Part shown: one piece after another, positions 1-8,089 of the stretch
Numbering within the stretch: position 1 is the first letter of the stretch
How the letters are laid out: each line of letters starts with the position of its first letter
Origin: Paraburkholderia phenoliruptrix
GTDB taxonomy: Bacteria > Pseudomonadota > Gammaproteobacteria > Burkholderiales > Burkholderiaceae
Reading direction: 5' to 3'
Assembly (NCBI RefSeq): GCF_019511605.1
Contig: NZ_JAEUAV010000021.1
Coordinates: forward strand, 1-64,000
DNA: 64,000 nt
The notes under the pieces: generated by a model
Told to the model about the DNA's origin: nothing
The model's input: the letters and a program-made list of their open reading frames with translations, nothing else
Databases searched by the model: none
Program-made: the position numbers and the translations under genes

Positions 1-1234
1 GCACGGTGCCGCCGAGAGTGAGATCCGGGTCGGCCGGTTTCGCCACAAGCTTGATTCCGGCCGGGATAACAAAGATGGTCCGGTCCGCAGCAGGCAGCTG
101 TGCGGCACGCGCGCGGCTCCTGTCGATAAAGTTTTTGAGCGTTTCATCGGCGAAAACGTCGACATGTACCAGCTGTCGGCTCGGCGAAGGCGGAAGGGGC
201 GTCGACGTTTCGTAGTCGACATATTCGCCTGGCTGGCCCAGCAGCGTACCGGCCTTCACCGGAATCGGCTCGAACTGCGGATGGGTCATCACCGTGCCCA
301 CGCCTGTGGGCTCTTTCACGGCCTGCTGGTCGTGCAGGTATATCCAGCCCCAGTCTCCTTCCGCCGTGCGTGCCGTTCCGGCCTGCGTGGCGAGGCCGGG
401 CATAGGAGCTTCGCCTGGCGTTGCCTCCTCACTGACGCCGTCCGGCAACTGCCACGGCGCCTGCGGCCCGTCTTCCCAGCCGAAGTAATCCCCGGCTCTG
501 GCAGCGATCATTGTTCCCGAGGTGATCTGCCTGATATGTCCCCATGGCCCGCGTGTTTCGCCAATTGCGACCTCGCTGCCTTCCGGCAGGAAGGCCACGT
601 GCTGCCCTGGAGTGAACTTGTTCTTCTTGCCGGGCTTCGGAGCGGTGTAGACGAACGCACCCTTTCCGCCGCCTCCAGTCTGTGTATCTTTGCTGCCGAT
701 CCGGAATGCGTCCACGCCTGGCCACCAGCCTGGCCGCGCGAGCTTTCCGTCCAGCAGGTAGGTACTCCAGTCAGCCATGTGCATGTACAGGCTGAAGAAG
801 GTCAGCGTCTCGTCGGCTGGCTGGGCGGCCGTACTGCCTGGCGCGCGCGGCATGGTCATCCTGTGCCGGACCAGTACGAAACCCGTCGAATACCAGGCCC
901 AGCGGCGCGTCTGCGTGTAGTGCAGATGAGGGTAAGTATCGTCAATCCGGTATGCGACGATTTCACCATCCGCGATCACCTGCACACCTCTCGACTGGTC
1001 CAGACGCGACGCGGAGGCGCTGCCAAAGTGAACGCCGCCATGCGGAAAGCCATTCACACCGAGCGGAAAGAATCCGTCGCTCATGGCGCCCAACGCGCCG
1101 TAAAAGGTCTGCGGATCTGCGCCTGCTCTGGCGTCCTTTGCGGGGAACGGATACTGCCAGTTCAGTGACGGCGCAGGCTGGGGTGCAGCAGAAGTGCTCT
1201 GCCCAGTTGTCGGAGGATTTTGTGGTGAGGCCAT
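1..1234 (-). CDS. Putative T6SS cargo effector with M23-like peptidase fold (partial, runs off the left edge)
   Basis: An open frame of 411 codons starts at ATG 1234 and continues past the window edge. It begins 18 bp after the vgrG stop, so it is probably co-transcribed with vgrG and is its cargo. The residues follow the order of lysostaphin-type M23 peptidases: HGGVH at 65-69, VIADGEIVAY at 86-95, GFVLVRH at 118-124, SLYMHM at 148-153, then AGTLLGQPGEY at 328-338 and LVHVDVF at 355-361. About 170 residues, including an SH3-like stretch (GPWGHIRQI, 229-237), are inserted between the fourth and fifth motifs. The usual zinc ligands are altered: HxxxH instead of HxxxD, and HxD instead of HxH. 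No signal peptide is visible, as expected for a T6SS cargo. A peptidoglycan endopeptidase role is inferred from fold motifs and location only. No immunity gene is visible inside the window. Confidence 0.6.
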   Translation of the reverse strand, partial: MASPQNPPTTGQSTSAAPQPAPSLNWQYPFPAKDARAGADPQTFYGALGAMSDGFFPLGVNGFPHGGVHFGSASASRLDQSRGVQVIADGEIVAYRIDDTYPHLHYTQTRRWAWYSTGFVLVRHRMTMPRAPGSTAAQPADETLTFFSLYMHMADWSTYLLDGKLARPGWWPGVDAFRIGSKDTQTGGGGKGAFVYTAPKPGKKNKFTPGQHVAFLPEGSEVAIGETRGPWGHIRQITSGTMIAARAGDYFGWEDGPQAPWQLPDGVSEEATPGEAPMPGLATQAGTARTAEGDWGWIYLHDQQAVKEPTGVGTVMTHPQFEPIPVKAGTLLGQPGEYVDYETSTPLPPSPSRQLVHVDVFADETLKNFIDRSRARAAQLPAADRTIFVIPAGIKLVAKPADPDLTLGGTV

Positions 1235-1252
1235 GTTGCAGATGGAGTGAGG

Positions 1253-3580
1253 TTAGCCGGAGAACCTTGAGCTATGTCCGACTACGTCGGCGAGGTCGTT
1301 AGGCGCGGGCAGCTTTGAGGACGTTCGCATCGACGCCGCCCCCTTCTTCTGGATCGTGATCACCTTGAAGAACAGATCAGCAGGACCGCCGAGCGTGATG
1401 TTCCCGTCTTTAAGCTGGATAAATGCGCCGCCGCATTCGAGAGTCAGTTCCTTCGCAGCCGCAATCGTGACCTTTCCGTTCACACTCGCCACCGACACAT
1501 CCTGGTCTGCAAACAGCGACATCGCATCGCTCTGAGCCTGAATCTCGACAGGGCCTTTCGCTGCAAATATCCTGATGCCGAGCTTCTGGGCAAACAGCGA
1601 GATCTTCTCGCCCGCGGCGACCGTGAAGCGTTTGAGCACGCTCCAGTCGGCGTTCTTCCCCGCAACCGCCGAAACGTCCCCCGAGGCGGCGAACTGCAGG
1701 CCCTGCCCTGCAACTATTGCCGCCGAAGCCGGCGTACTCATGAGCAGTCCAGGCTTCTTCAGGCCCTCCAGGTCATCCTTCATCTGCTGTTGCGCATCCG
1801 TGTCGGCCGGCTCCGCCTTCGCCGCGCTGGCAGACGCTGCCAGTGCCTTTGCCGTGGCCAGCGCACTTTCGAGCTGCGCCACGGTCTCCTGCATGTCGAG
1901 CTGTCTGCCGCTCGCGCCCGGCCGGTCGTACGTGGTCAGATGCAGCCCCTTGCCTGCACGCTCGACCCCGTAGCCCGACGTCCTGAGCTCATAGCCCTCG
2001 CCGCGATACTCCAGCTTGTGGTTCACCAGATAGCCGAGATTCAGCTGTGACTTGCCCGAGTGCTCGGTGCTGAGCTTGATGCCTTCCTGGCCGGCCCAGT
2101 CCTCCATGCGCAGCTTGTTGTTGCTCTGCGTGCGGATCACATTGCGTGACAGCCAGCGGCGGTCGCTCGTGACCAGATCACGCGCCTGGCTGTGGTGGTG
2201 AAACGCTGTAATTTCAGGCTTGTCCGGATCCCCGTCGCGGAATGAAATGACTGCCTCGTCGTTATCCAGGGCGACGAAGTGCATGCCCGTCTGCAGTTTG
2301 CCCGCAAACGGTTTTGCCAGGCGCAGCGGCACACTTTCGCCACCCTTGGGCCACTCGGCAAAGTCCACGTCGAAGCGGACCACGTAGTACCCGACCGAAT
2401 TCAGGTAGCCATAGGTGTATCTGTCAGGACTGCAAATGCGCGCGCTGAGCGTGCCCGCGATTTTCGGCCACGTGTCCGGTCTGATCTCAAGGCGGAAGCG
2501 CCGATCCGCGGGAATCGCCCGGTAGCTGTTCCTGTAGGCCTGATCGCGTGCGCCGCTGTGCTTGATGCCGATCACCACCTGCCCTTTCGGCGCGTCCGGC
2601 AGCGCGAGGTCCGTCTCGAGCACGCGTGCACACTGCAGCTGCAATACGTTGCCCGCGCCTTCGTACACGACCTGCCGGGCGATTGCGGCTTCGTGGCGCA
2701 ACTGCGCCTCCCACCGGGCGCCCTGCTGGTCCAGATGGTGAGTCCCGTAGATGTACGGCTGACCATATGTGGTCGGGTCCTGCGGGGCGACGTTCGCGTC
2801 GTCCCGGAATCTCTCCCAGGCGCTTTCCGGGTTGTAGTCCGCGACCACGAACGATGCCGGCACCGTTACGGTGTGGGTCCTGAGTGACGTGAGCGCTTCC
2901 ACGCCGCCCGCTTCGAGGCCCGCTGTTTCCCGATACGGCACGACCAGTTGCGGATCGTAGAGGTAGTGATCGATATCGTCGCAAAACACCACCATATCGC
3001 CGAATTCGGTTTCCACGATATAGCAGTAGATGCCCGCCTTCTGCATGAGCATCTGCACGTACGCGAGGTCGTCGATCCTGTACTGGAAGCGGAACAGATG
3101 CTTGGGGTACTGCCGCCTCAGCCGGAACGAGAACTGGTGCTCCCTCAGGCCGTGGCGCCGCAGCACGGCCGCAATGATCGCGGGCGTGGTCTGGTGCTGG
3201 TAGATCTGGGTGTTGGTGGTGGCCGCAAGCCGTCCGAAATGCGACTTGATGACAATCTCGTAGCGCGTGCAATCGCGGCTCGTCTGGATGGTCGAGAACT
3301 GCTCGATGTAGCCTGAGAATTGCCTCGGCAATGCATCGTCCGGCACGATCCGGAACACCGCGTCGCGGCTCAGGTAATCGGCACGCACCAGCTGCCCCGG
3401 ATGGGTCACCACGACGCGTACGACGTTCGGCTCACCCAGTTCTTCGGAAGCCTCGAACGACACGACCGAGAGCTGCGCCGCGCTGTCCGTGCCCGGCACG
3501 TCCAGGAAATACGCCTGGCGTCCAGGTATGGACGTCACACTGGATACAAACTTCCTCGCTTCGTCATACGGGCTGGCCAT
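1253..3580 (-). CDS. vgrG: Type VI secretion spike protein VgrG
   Basis: VgrG forms the trimeric needle at the tip of the T6SS tube and carries effectors. The 775-residue protein has the N-terminal gp27-like part (SGYIEQFSTI, then YQHQTTPAIIAAVLRRHG), the gp5-like OB region around residues 390-460, and a C-terminal DUF2345-type beta-helix rich in G/A/V/T repeats (about 590-740). A long Ala/Glu/Gln helix (about 545-610) links the two halves. I start at ATG 3580, which has a GAGGAA Shine-Dalgarno at 3591-3596; an in-frame GTG at 3598 would add six residues but overlaps that site. The downstream gene is the probable cargo. The gene diverges from tssL-tssE-PAAR. Confidence 0.93.
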   Translation of the reverse strand: MASPYDEARKFVSSVTSIPGRQAYFLDVPGTDSAAQLSVVSFEASEELGEPNVVRVVVTHPGQLVRADYLSRDAVFRIVPDDALPRQFSGYIEQFSTIQTSRDCTRYEIVIKSHFGRLAATTNTQIYQHQTTPAIIAAVLRRHGLREHQFSFRLRRQYPKHLFRFQYRIDDLAYVQMLMQKAGIYCYIVETEFGDMVVFCDDIDHYLYDPQLVVPYRETAGLEAGGVEALTSLRTHTVTVPASFVVADYNPESAWERFRDDANVAPQDPTTYGQPYIYGTHHLDQQGARWEAQLRHEAAIARQVVYEGAGNVLQLQCARVLETDLALPDAPKGQVVIGIKHSGARDQAYRNSYRAIPADRRFRLEIRPDTWPKIAGTLSARICSPDRYTYGYLNSVGYYVVRFDVDFAEWPKGGESVPLRLAKPFAGKLQTGMHFVALDNDEAVISFRDGDPDKPEITAFHHHSQARDLVTSDRRWLSRNVIRTQSNNKLRMEDWAGQEGIKLSTEHSGKSQLNLGYLVNHKLEYRGEGYELRTSGYGVERAGKGLHLTTYDRPGASGRQLDMQETVAQLESALATAKALAASASAAKAEPADTDAQQQMKDDLEGLKKPGLLMSTPASAAIVAGQGLQFAASGDVSAVAGKNADWSVLKRFTVAAGEKISLFAQKLGIRIFAAKGPVEIQAQSDAMSLFADQDVSVASVNGKVTIAAAKELTLECGGAFIQLKDGNITLGGPADLFFKVITIQKKGAASMRTSSKLPAPNDLADVVGHSSRFSG

Positions 3581-3856
3581 CTTTTGCAAATTCCTCACCT
3601 GGTCAGTACTGCTTCGGAGCTGATAACGGATAGGGCATCTGGGGGGAATACGTTACGCGCCTTTATTGGGCCAGTGAAGCATTGCGCACGTGAGAAGCCA
3701 ACGCTTGTTGCTTTTGACCACTCTGTGACAACTGACTACTTTCAAAGCTGTTTTTGAGAGGGATTGCATGCTAAACATCTGCTGCTCAGCAGCAGCGGAA
3801 AAGACCAGATACTGAGCGATGCGAAAAGGACTCCGTAACACTTTTGTAGCAAGGGT

Positions 3857-3934
3857 ATGGCGATTCTCTGGAAGCTCGCGCAGCGTCCAGTCCCGCAGTC
3901 GACCGATCTGAATCAGCAACGTTATCAACGATGA
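3857..3934 (+). CDS. Micro-ORF (25 aa) leading into the tssL operon
   Basis: An ATG frame of 25 codons (MAILWKLAQR...) ends in TGA at 3932-3934, which overlaps the ATG of the next frame in an ATGA arrangement. Two successive ATGA overlaps (here and at 4080-4083) are unlikely by chance and suggest a translationally coupled leader, or the remains of a longer gene. I recognise no domain. The remaining 276 bp between this ORF and vgrG hold no gene I can support, only the divergent promoters. Confidence 0.3.
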   Translation: MAILWKLAQRPVPQSTDLNQQRYQR

Positions 3935-4083
3935 ACCTCACACTATCTCTGCCGGCACGTGGCGCTTTCACGATACCGCAGCACTTCGAGCGGCAGCCGC
4001 TGAGCGAGCAGATCTCCACTGCACAGGTGGCCGGTAACGCCGCAGCAGACATGCAGACAATCGGTGTCGAACGCCTACGATGA
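3931..4083 (+). CDS. Small ORF (50 aa) coupled to tssL, possibly a tssK N-terminal remnant
   Basis: Fifty codons from ATG 3931 end in a TGA that overlaps the tssL ATG (ATGA at 4080-4083). The segment GAFTIPQHFERQ recalls the N-terminal PQHFQ signature of the baseplate protein TssK, whose gene often lies directly upstream of tssL, but a TssK is about 450 residues long. This could be a deletion remnant of tssK kept for coupling, or an unrelated leader. The resemblance rests on about six residues, so I give it low weight. Confidence 0.35.
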   Translation: MNLTLSLPARGAFTIPQHFERQPLSEQISTAQVAGNAAADMQTIGVERLR

Positions 4084-4757
4084 AACCCTCCCCCGCACAA
4101 CAGATCTCAGATCTGCTTCCCCTTGCACTACGCGACACGGCAAGTACTGTCGTTGCGCTGCGCAGCGGCAACCCGCCAGCGCCGGAAGTGGTGTTCGAAG
4201 ACTCGAATGCCCAGGTCGCCGCGCTGCGCGACCAGTTGCAGCGGCGCGGTCTTGCAGTCGACGTAATTGACGACGCCCTTTATGCGCAATGCGCGCTGCT
4301 CGATGAAGCAGCTCTGAACGGGCTTACTGGAGCGGCGCGCGATTCGTGGGAGCGCGAGCCACTCCAGGTGCGCGTGTTCGGCCGCAACGACGCGGGCGAA
4401 GAGTTGTTAAGACGGATCGATCGGCGCCTGAGTGAGGACAACCCTGTACAGCCTCTGCTAAAAATCTTTGCCGCTGTGCTGAGACTGGGGTTCAGGGGTC
4501 GCTACGCCATGAACGACAGCGCAGCGCGCGAGAAGCTCATTCATTCGATTGACGACTGCATTGCGCGTGCCGGTGGGACCAGCACAGACAGCAGCGTGGG
4601 GCATCAATCCGCGCCCCTCGTAATCAACCCCTCCCCCTGGCGGCTGCCGCCGCTGCCTCCTGTCGCCTGGGTCGCCGTTGCCGGCTTTGCAGCCGGACTG
4701 GTCTGGTTCGCCATCGACCGCTGGCTGCAGTCATCCATTGCCGGTATGGCGCACTGA
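4080..4757 (+). CDS. tssL: T6SS membrane-complex protein TssL (DotU family)
   Basis: This 225-residue protein has the DotU layout: a helical cytoplasmic domain, with the typical acidic early segment (YAQCALLDEAALNG) and the conserved centre (RVFGRNDAGEELLRRID), and one C-terminal transmembrane helix (about 196-213). It has no OmpA-like extension, so it is the short form. TssL anchors the T6SS trans-envelope complex together with TssM and TssJ, which are not in the window. The start overlaps the stop of the 50-codon frame upstream, and tssE follows 7 bp after its stop. Confidence 0.85.
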   Translation: MKPSPAQQISDLLPLALRDTASTVVALRSGNPPAPEVVFEDSNAQVAALRDQLQRRGLAVDVIDDALYAQCALLDEAALNGLTGAARDSWEREPLQVRVFGRNDAGEELLRRIDRRLSEDNPVQPLLKIFAAVLRLGFRGRYAMNDSAAREKLIHSIDDCIARAGGTSTDSSVGHQSAPLVINPSPWRLPPLPPVAWVAVAGFAAGLVWFAIDRWLQSSIAGMAH

Positions 4758-4764
4758 GGCACCC

Positions 4765-5196
4765 ATGCGAATCGGACCAGGACTTTTCGAGCGGATCACC
4801 GGGCATTTTGCCGACGGCTCTGCAATCAGCGACTTCACACCGGAGGAACAAACCTTCCTTTCGGTACGGGACAACATCGAGCGAATCCTGAACAGCCGGC
4901 GGCGCTCGCTCGCGCATCTGCCGGACTTCGGGCTGGACGATCTGTCCGAAATCTACCGGCACCTGCCCTCATCGACATTCCGGCTGCGCAATGCGATCGA
5001 ATCCACGTTGCTCAAGTACGAGCCTCGACTCAAGGCGATCGACATCGAGGTGCACAGCGCGGAGCCGGGCATGATGGTCAGCTTCACCATGGCGTGTCAT
5101 CTGCATAAGGAAGGGCTCGTGCGGTTCGACACAGTGTTCACACCAGACGGCAAGACCCGACTGAAGATGCTGCAGGCGGCGCTTGACCGGTATTGA
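4765..5196 (+). CDS. tssE: T6SS baseplate protein TssE (gp25-like)
   Basis: This 143-residue protein has gp25/TssE motifs: LFERITG near the start, VRDNIERILNSRRRSLAHLPDFGLDDL (about 34-60) and the C-terminal beta strands (AIDIEVHSAEPGMMVSFTM). TssE is the baseplate wedge protein that helps trigger sheath polymerisation. I start at ATG 4765, which gives the normal family length; a longer in-frame start at 4678 would lie inside tssL. It sits between tssL and the PAAR gene on the same strand, so one transcript is likely. Confidence 0.88.
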   Translation: MRIGPGLFERITGHFADGSAISDFTPEEQTFLSVRDNIERILNSRRRSLAHLPDFGLDDLSEIYRHLPSSTFRLRNAIESTLLKYEPRLKAIDIEVHSAEPGMMVSFTMACHLHKEGLVRFDTVFTPDGKTRLKMLQAALDRY

Positions 5197-5245
5197 TGCG
5201 CGGCAGAGCGGATCAACACGATCGAACCCAACAAGGAGAACTGGA

Positions 5246-5524
5246 ATGGCAACGATGCTGGCAATCAAAGGGAACCGGACGACCACCGGCGGCCAGGTAC
5301 TCGAGGGCGACGAGAATTTTGCGGACGAGAACGGCGCACTCGCGAAGGACGGAGGACTCGCGTCGTGCGGACGCTGCGGGCATCCCGGCCCGATGCTCGG
5401 CACCGCGCAAGGCTGGGGGTTGACCGGCGCCACTGCCGCGGTGAAAGACAACGATATCGTCGCATGCCAGTGCCCGCGCGGCGTCAATCGCGTGATCGCC
5501 CGCTCCGAGTACTACGACGGTTGA
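5246..5524 (+). CDS. PAAR-domain spike-tip protein
   Basis: The 92-residue protein is a stand-alone PAAR: it opens AIKGNRTTTGGQVLEGD, has the Cys-rich centre CGRCGHPG and ends ACQCPRGVNRVIARSEYYDG. PAAR proteins cap the VgrG spike, bind metal and sharpen it. The start is fixed by a clear AAGGAGAA Shine-Dalgarno at 5233-5240. An earlier in-frame start at 5183 overlaps tssE and adds a Ser/Arg-rich leader that does not look native. It closes the tssL-tssE-PAAR unit. Confidence 0.85.
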   Translation: MATMLAIKGNRTTTGGQVLEGDENFADENGALAKDGGLASCGRCGHPGPMLGTAQGWGLTGATAAVKDNDIVACQCPRGVNRVIARSEYYDG

Positions 5525-5616
5525 CCGTGACTCGGCTTTTGCCGGCGGAATGGGCCTTTGCCAGGAGAGGCCAATAACAAACGTGGCACATGCTCACCGC
5601 GGCAACGGGCCTCTTT

Positions 5617-5650
5617 CGTGAATGCGGGCGTACGTTTATCCGCATTCACG
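5617..5650. terminator. Inverted repeat between the PAAR gene and the MFS gene
   Basis: A perfect 11-bp stem (CGTGAATGCGG / CCGCATTCACG) with a 12-nt loop lies between two convergent genes. No T-tract follows on either strand, so an intrinsic terminator is only a guess. The rest of 5525-5718 holds nothing I can assign. Confidence 0.45.
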
Positions 5651-5718
5651 ACAGCAATATCACTCACCTCACGCAAGCACTCAGAAGAAGGAAGGCCCGA
5701 GCCGACCGCACTGACCCC

Positions 5719-7056
5719 TCACCGCACCCGCCCCACATCTCTTCTCCTCAACGACTCCGGCAACCCCCACAACACAATCGCCGCGCAAACGACGCTCAGC
5801 GAGCCGATCACATACAGCGCTGGCGTAGTGCTGCCAGTCAGATCCCGCACGCGGCCCACCATGATCGGACTGACAATCCCGCCGAGCTGACCCAACGTGT
5901 TGATCAGCGCGATGCCGCCCGCCGCGCCGGCGCCCGTCACCAGCTTCGGCGGCAGTGCCCAGAACGCCGGAATCGACGCGACCACGCCCGCACCCATTAC
6001 GGCCAGCGCTACGATCAGGAAACCGGTCTGCTTGTCGAAGAAACCCGCCGCGAAAAATCCGAGCGCCGACATCAACAGCAAACCAACCACGAACTTGCGC
6101 CGCTCGCCGTTGGCGTCGGACAAGCGACCCACCACCACCATGCAGATCGCGCCACACACATACGGCACCGCGGTCAACAGCCCGATCAGCGTCGGATTGT
6201 GCGTACCGGCCACGCGAATCAGATGCGGCGCCCAAAAATTCAACCCGTACGACGCGATCTGAATCAGAAAATAGACAAGCCCAAGCGTCAGGAAACCCGG
6301 CGTGCGGATAGCACCCAAAAACGAATGCCCGGTCTGCGGATGATGACTCTGCTGCGCAATCTGCTCAGCGAGAAACGACTTCTCCACGGGCGAGAGCCAG
6401 TTCGCATCGTCAATGCGGTCTTTCAGCAGCTTCAGCACCAGATAACCCAGCAGTATGCACGGCAGGCCGCCGAGCAGGAACAGCCAGTGCCATCCGGGCA
6501 TGCCGAGCACGCCGTTCATATGGCCGATGACAAGCCCCGCTAGCGGCGCGCCCACCAGCCCGGAAAACGCCGACGCAAGAAACAGCATGGACGTGATGCG
6601 TCCGCGGTAGCTCGGCGGAAACCACAGCGTGAGGTAGTACAGCACGCCCGGCGCAAAGCCCGCCTCCATTGCGCCAATCAAAAACCGCAGTCCGTAAAAC
6701 TGCCACTCGTTGCTGACGAACACCATCGCCGCAGTCGCGAGTCCCCATGAAATCATGATGCGCGCGATCCAGCGACGTGCTCCCACCTTGTAGAGGAAAA
6801 GATTGCTTGGCACTTCGAACAATACGTAGCCGATCACGAACAGACTCGCGCCGAGACCATACGCCGTATCGGACAGCCCAAGATCGCTTTGCAACTGGAA
6901 CTTCGCGAAGCTGATATTGATGCGGTCGAAAAACGCAAACAGATAGCAGATCATGATGAGCGGCATCAGCCGCCATGCCACTTTGCGGATGATGGCCGCC
7001 GCGCCGTCCGCGCTCTGTCCACGCTCGCCGGTTGCGATTGCGCCAAGGTCACTCAT
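5719..7056 (-). CDS. MFS transporter, anion:cation symporter (ACS) type
   Basis: The 445-residue protein has twelve predicted membrane segments and the family motifs: CYLFAFFDRINISFAK in the first segment, and GYVLFEVPSNLFLYKVGAR after the second. These are typical of the ACS group that imports organic acids such as tartrate, phthalate or glucarate. GGAG lies upstream of ATG 7056. It is last in a four-gene run (LysR, CoA-transferase, lyase, carrier), so it probably imports the acid that those enzymes activate and cleave. The substrate cannot be read from the sequence. Confidence 0.85.
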   Translation of the reverse strand: MSDLGAIATGERGQSADGAAAIIRKVAWRLMPLIMICYLFAFFDRINISFAKFQLQSDLGLSDTAYGLGASLFVIGYVLFEVPSNLFLYKVGARRWIARIMISWGLATAAMVFVSNEWQFYGLRFLIGAMEAGFAPGVLYYLTLWFPPSYRGRITSMLFLASAFSGLVGAPLAGLVIGHMNGVLGMPGWHWLFLLGGLPCILLGYLVLKLLKDRIDDANWLSPVEKSFLAEQIAQQSHHPQTGHSFLGAIRTPGFLTLGLVYFLIQIASYGLNFWAPHLIRVAGTHNPTLIGLLTAVPYVCGAICMVVVGRLSDANGERRKFVVGLLLMSALGFFAAGFFDKQTGFLIVALAVMGAGVVASIPAFWALPPKLVTGAGAAGGIALINTLGQLGGIVSPIMVGRVRDLTGSTTPALYVIGSLSVVCAAIVLWGLPESLRRRDVGRVR

Positions 7057-7117
7057 GTTTCGTCTCCAATGCCGGATTCGGGCCCTGCCGTCCGGTCGTT
7101 TAGTGGATCAGCAAAAA

Positions 7118-8089
7118 TCAGATATGCAGCACGTAGTCGGGCACGGGATGCAGGTCGCTATTGCGTCCTGCCTTCGCGACTTGCCCCGGTACGTCGTGGC
7201 CGAGCAACTCCGGCAGTGCTCGCGACAGCGCGAGCAGCTTCACCAGGTCTATCCCGGTGGGAATGCCCATTTCGTTGCACAGGTTCACGAGGTCCTCTGT
7301 GCAGATGTTGCCGGACGCACCCGGTGCAAACGGGCAACCGCCGAGGCCGCCCAACGCGGCGTCGAAGCGCCGCGCGCCGGCTTCGTACGCGGCCAGCACA
7401 TTGGCAAGTCCGAGCCCGCGGGTATTGTGAAAGTGCAGCGTGAGCGCGGAAGGCGGCACGCGTTGCAGCACCCGTTTGACGAGCCGCGCCACCTGGCGAG
7501 GATTGGCCATGCCGGTTGTATCGGCAAGCGTAATGCCTTTAATGCCCATCTCGCGATAAGTATCGACAATGCCGACCACGCGATCCTCGTCGATTACGCC
7601 TTCGAACGGGCAGCCGAATGCCGTTGCGACCGTTGCGTTCAACCGCACGCCAGTGTCCTTCACGTGACGCACGATGTCGCCAAACGCCGCGAGCGACGAC
7701 TCGCAACTCATGCGCATATTCGCGCGGTTATGCGTCTGACTCGCCGACATCACGAGGTTCAGCTCATCAGCCTTCGCGGCGAGCGCGCGTTCCGCACCCT
7801 TCAGATTGGGCACCAGCGCCACGTAGATTACGCCCGCGCGCCGCTCGATCTGCGCGAACACGGCTTCGCCGTCGCGCAACGCAGGAATGGCTTTCGGCGA
7901 CACGAACGAGCCCGCTTCGATGCGTGTGAAGCCGGCCTCGGAAAGGCCGTTGATCAATGCGATCTTGTCCGCGGTCTCTACCCACGTCGGCTCGATCTGC
8001 AAGCCGTCGCGCGGCGCAACTTCCTGGACGATCAGTTTGTCGGCGGCTTGCACTGGGTCCGTCAGTGGCGGGGTTCTCGCGTCTGTCAT
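7118..8089 (-). CDS. Hydroxymethylglutaryl-CoA lyase family enzyme
   Basis: This 323-residue TIM-barrel lyase has APRDGLQ at the metal/substrate site (about residues 25-31), the HFHN metal ligands and the family signature GGLGGCPFAPGASGN with the active-site cysteine. HMG-CoA lyase splits 3-hydroxy-3-methylglutaryl-CoA into acetyl-CoA and acetoacetate; relatives cleave similar hydroxy-acyl-CoAs. The start overlaps the CoA-transferase stop (8086-8089, ATGA). The coupling fits an activation-then-cleavage route for a free hydroxy-dicarboxylic acid. A citramalyl-CoA or related substrate is possible. Confidence 0.82.
   Translation of the reverse strand: MTDARTPPLTDPVQAADKLIVQEVAPRDGLQIEPTWVETADKIALINGLSEAGFTRIEAGSFVSPKAIPALRDGEAVFAQIERRAGVIYVALVPNLKGAERALAAKADELNLVMSASQTHNRANMRMSCESSLAAFGDIVRHVKDTGVRLNATVATAFGCPFEGVIDEDRVVGIVDTYREMGIKGITLADTTGMANPRQVARLVKRVLQRVPPSALTLHFHNTRGLGLANVLAAYEAGARRFDAALGGLGGCPFAPGASGNICTEDLVNLCNEMGIPTGIDLVKLLALSRALPELLGHDVPGQVAKAGRNSDLHPVPDYVLHI

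Noticed and set aside
164..1168. A 334-codon plus-strand open frame at the left edge
   Set aside because: It is the complement of the M23-like effector gene, has no start site and is Arg-rich without motifs.
3588..3599. An extra copy of the dispersed motif in the vgrG leader
   Set aside because: Only AATTCCTCACC is shared, and on the minus strand it is simply the Shine-Dalgarno region of vgrG; the rest of the two-box pattern is missing.
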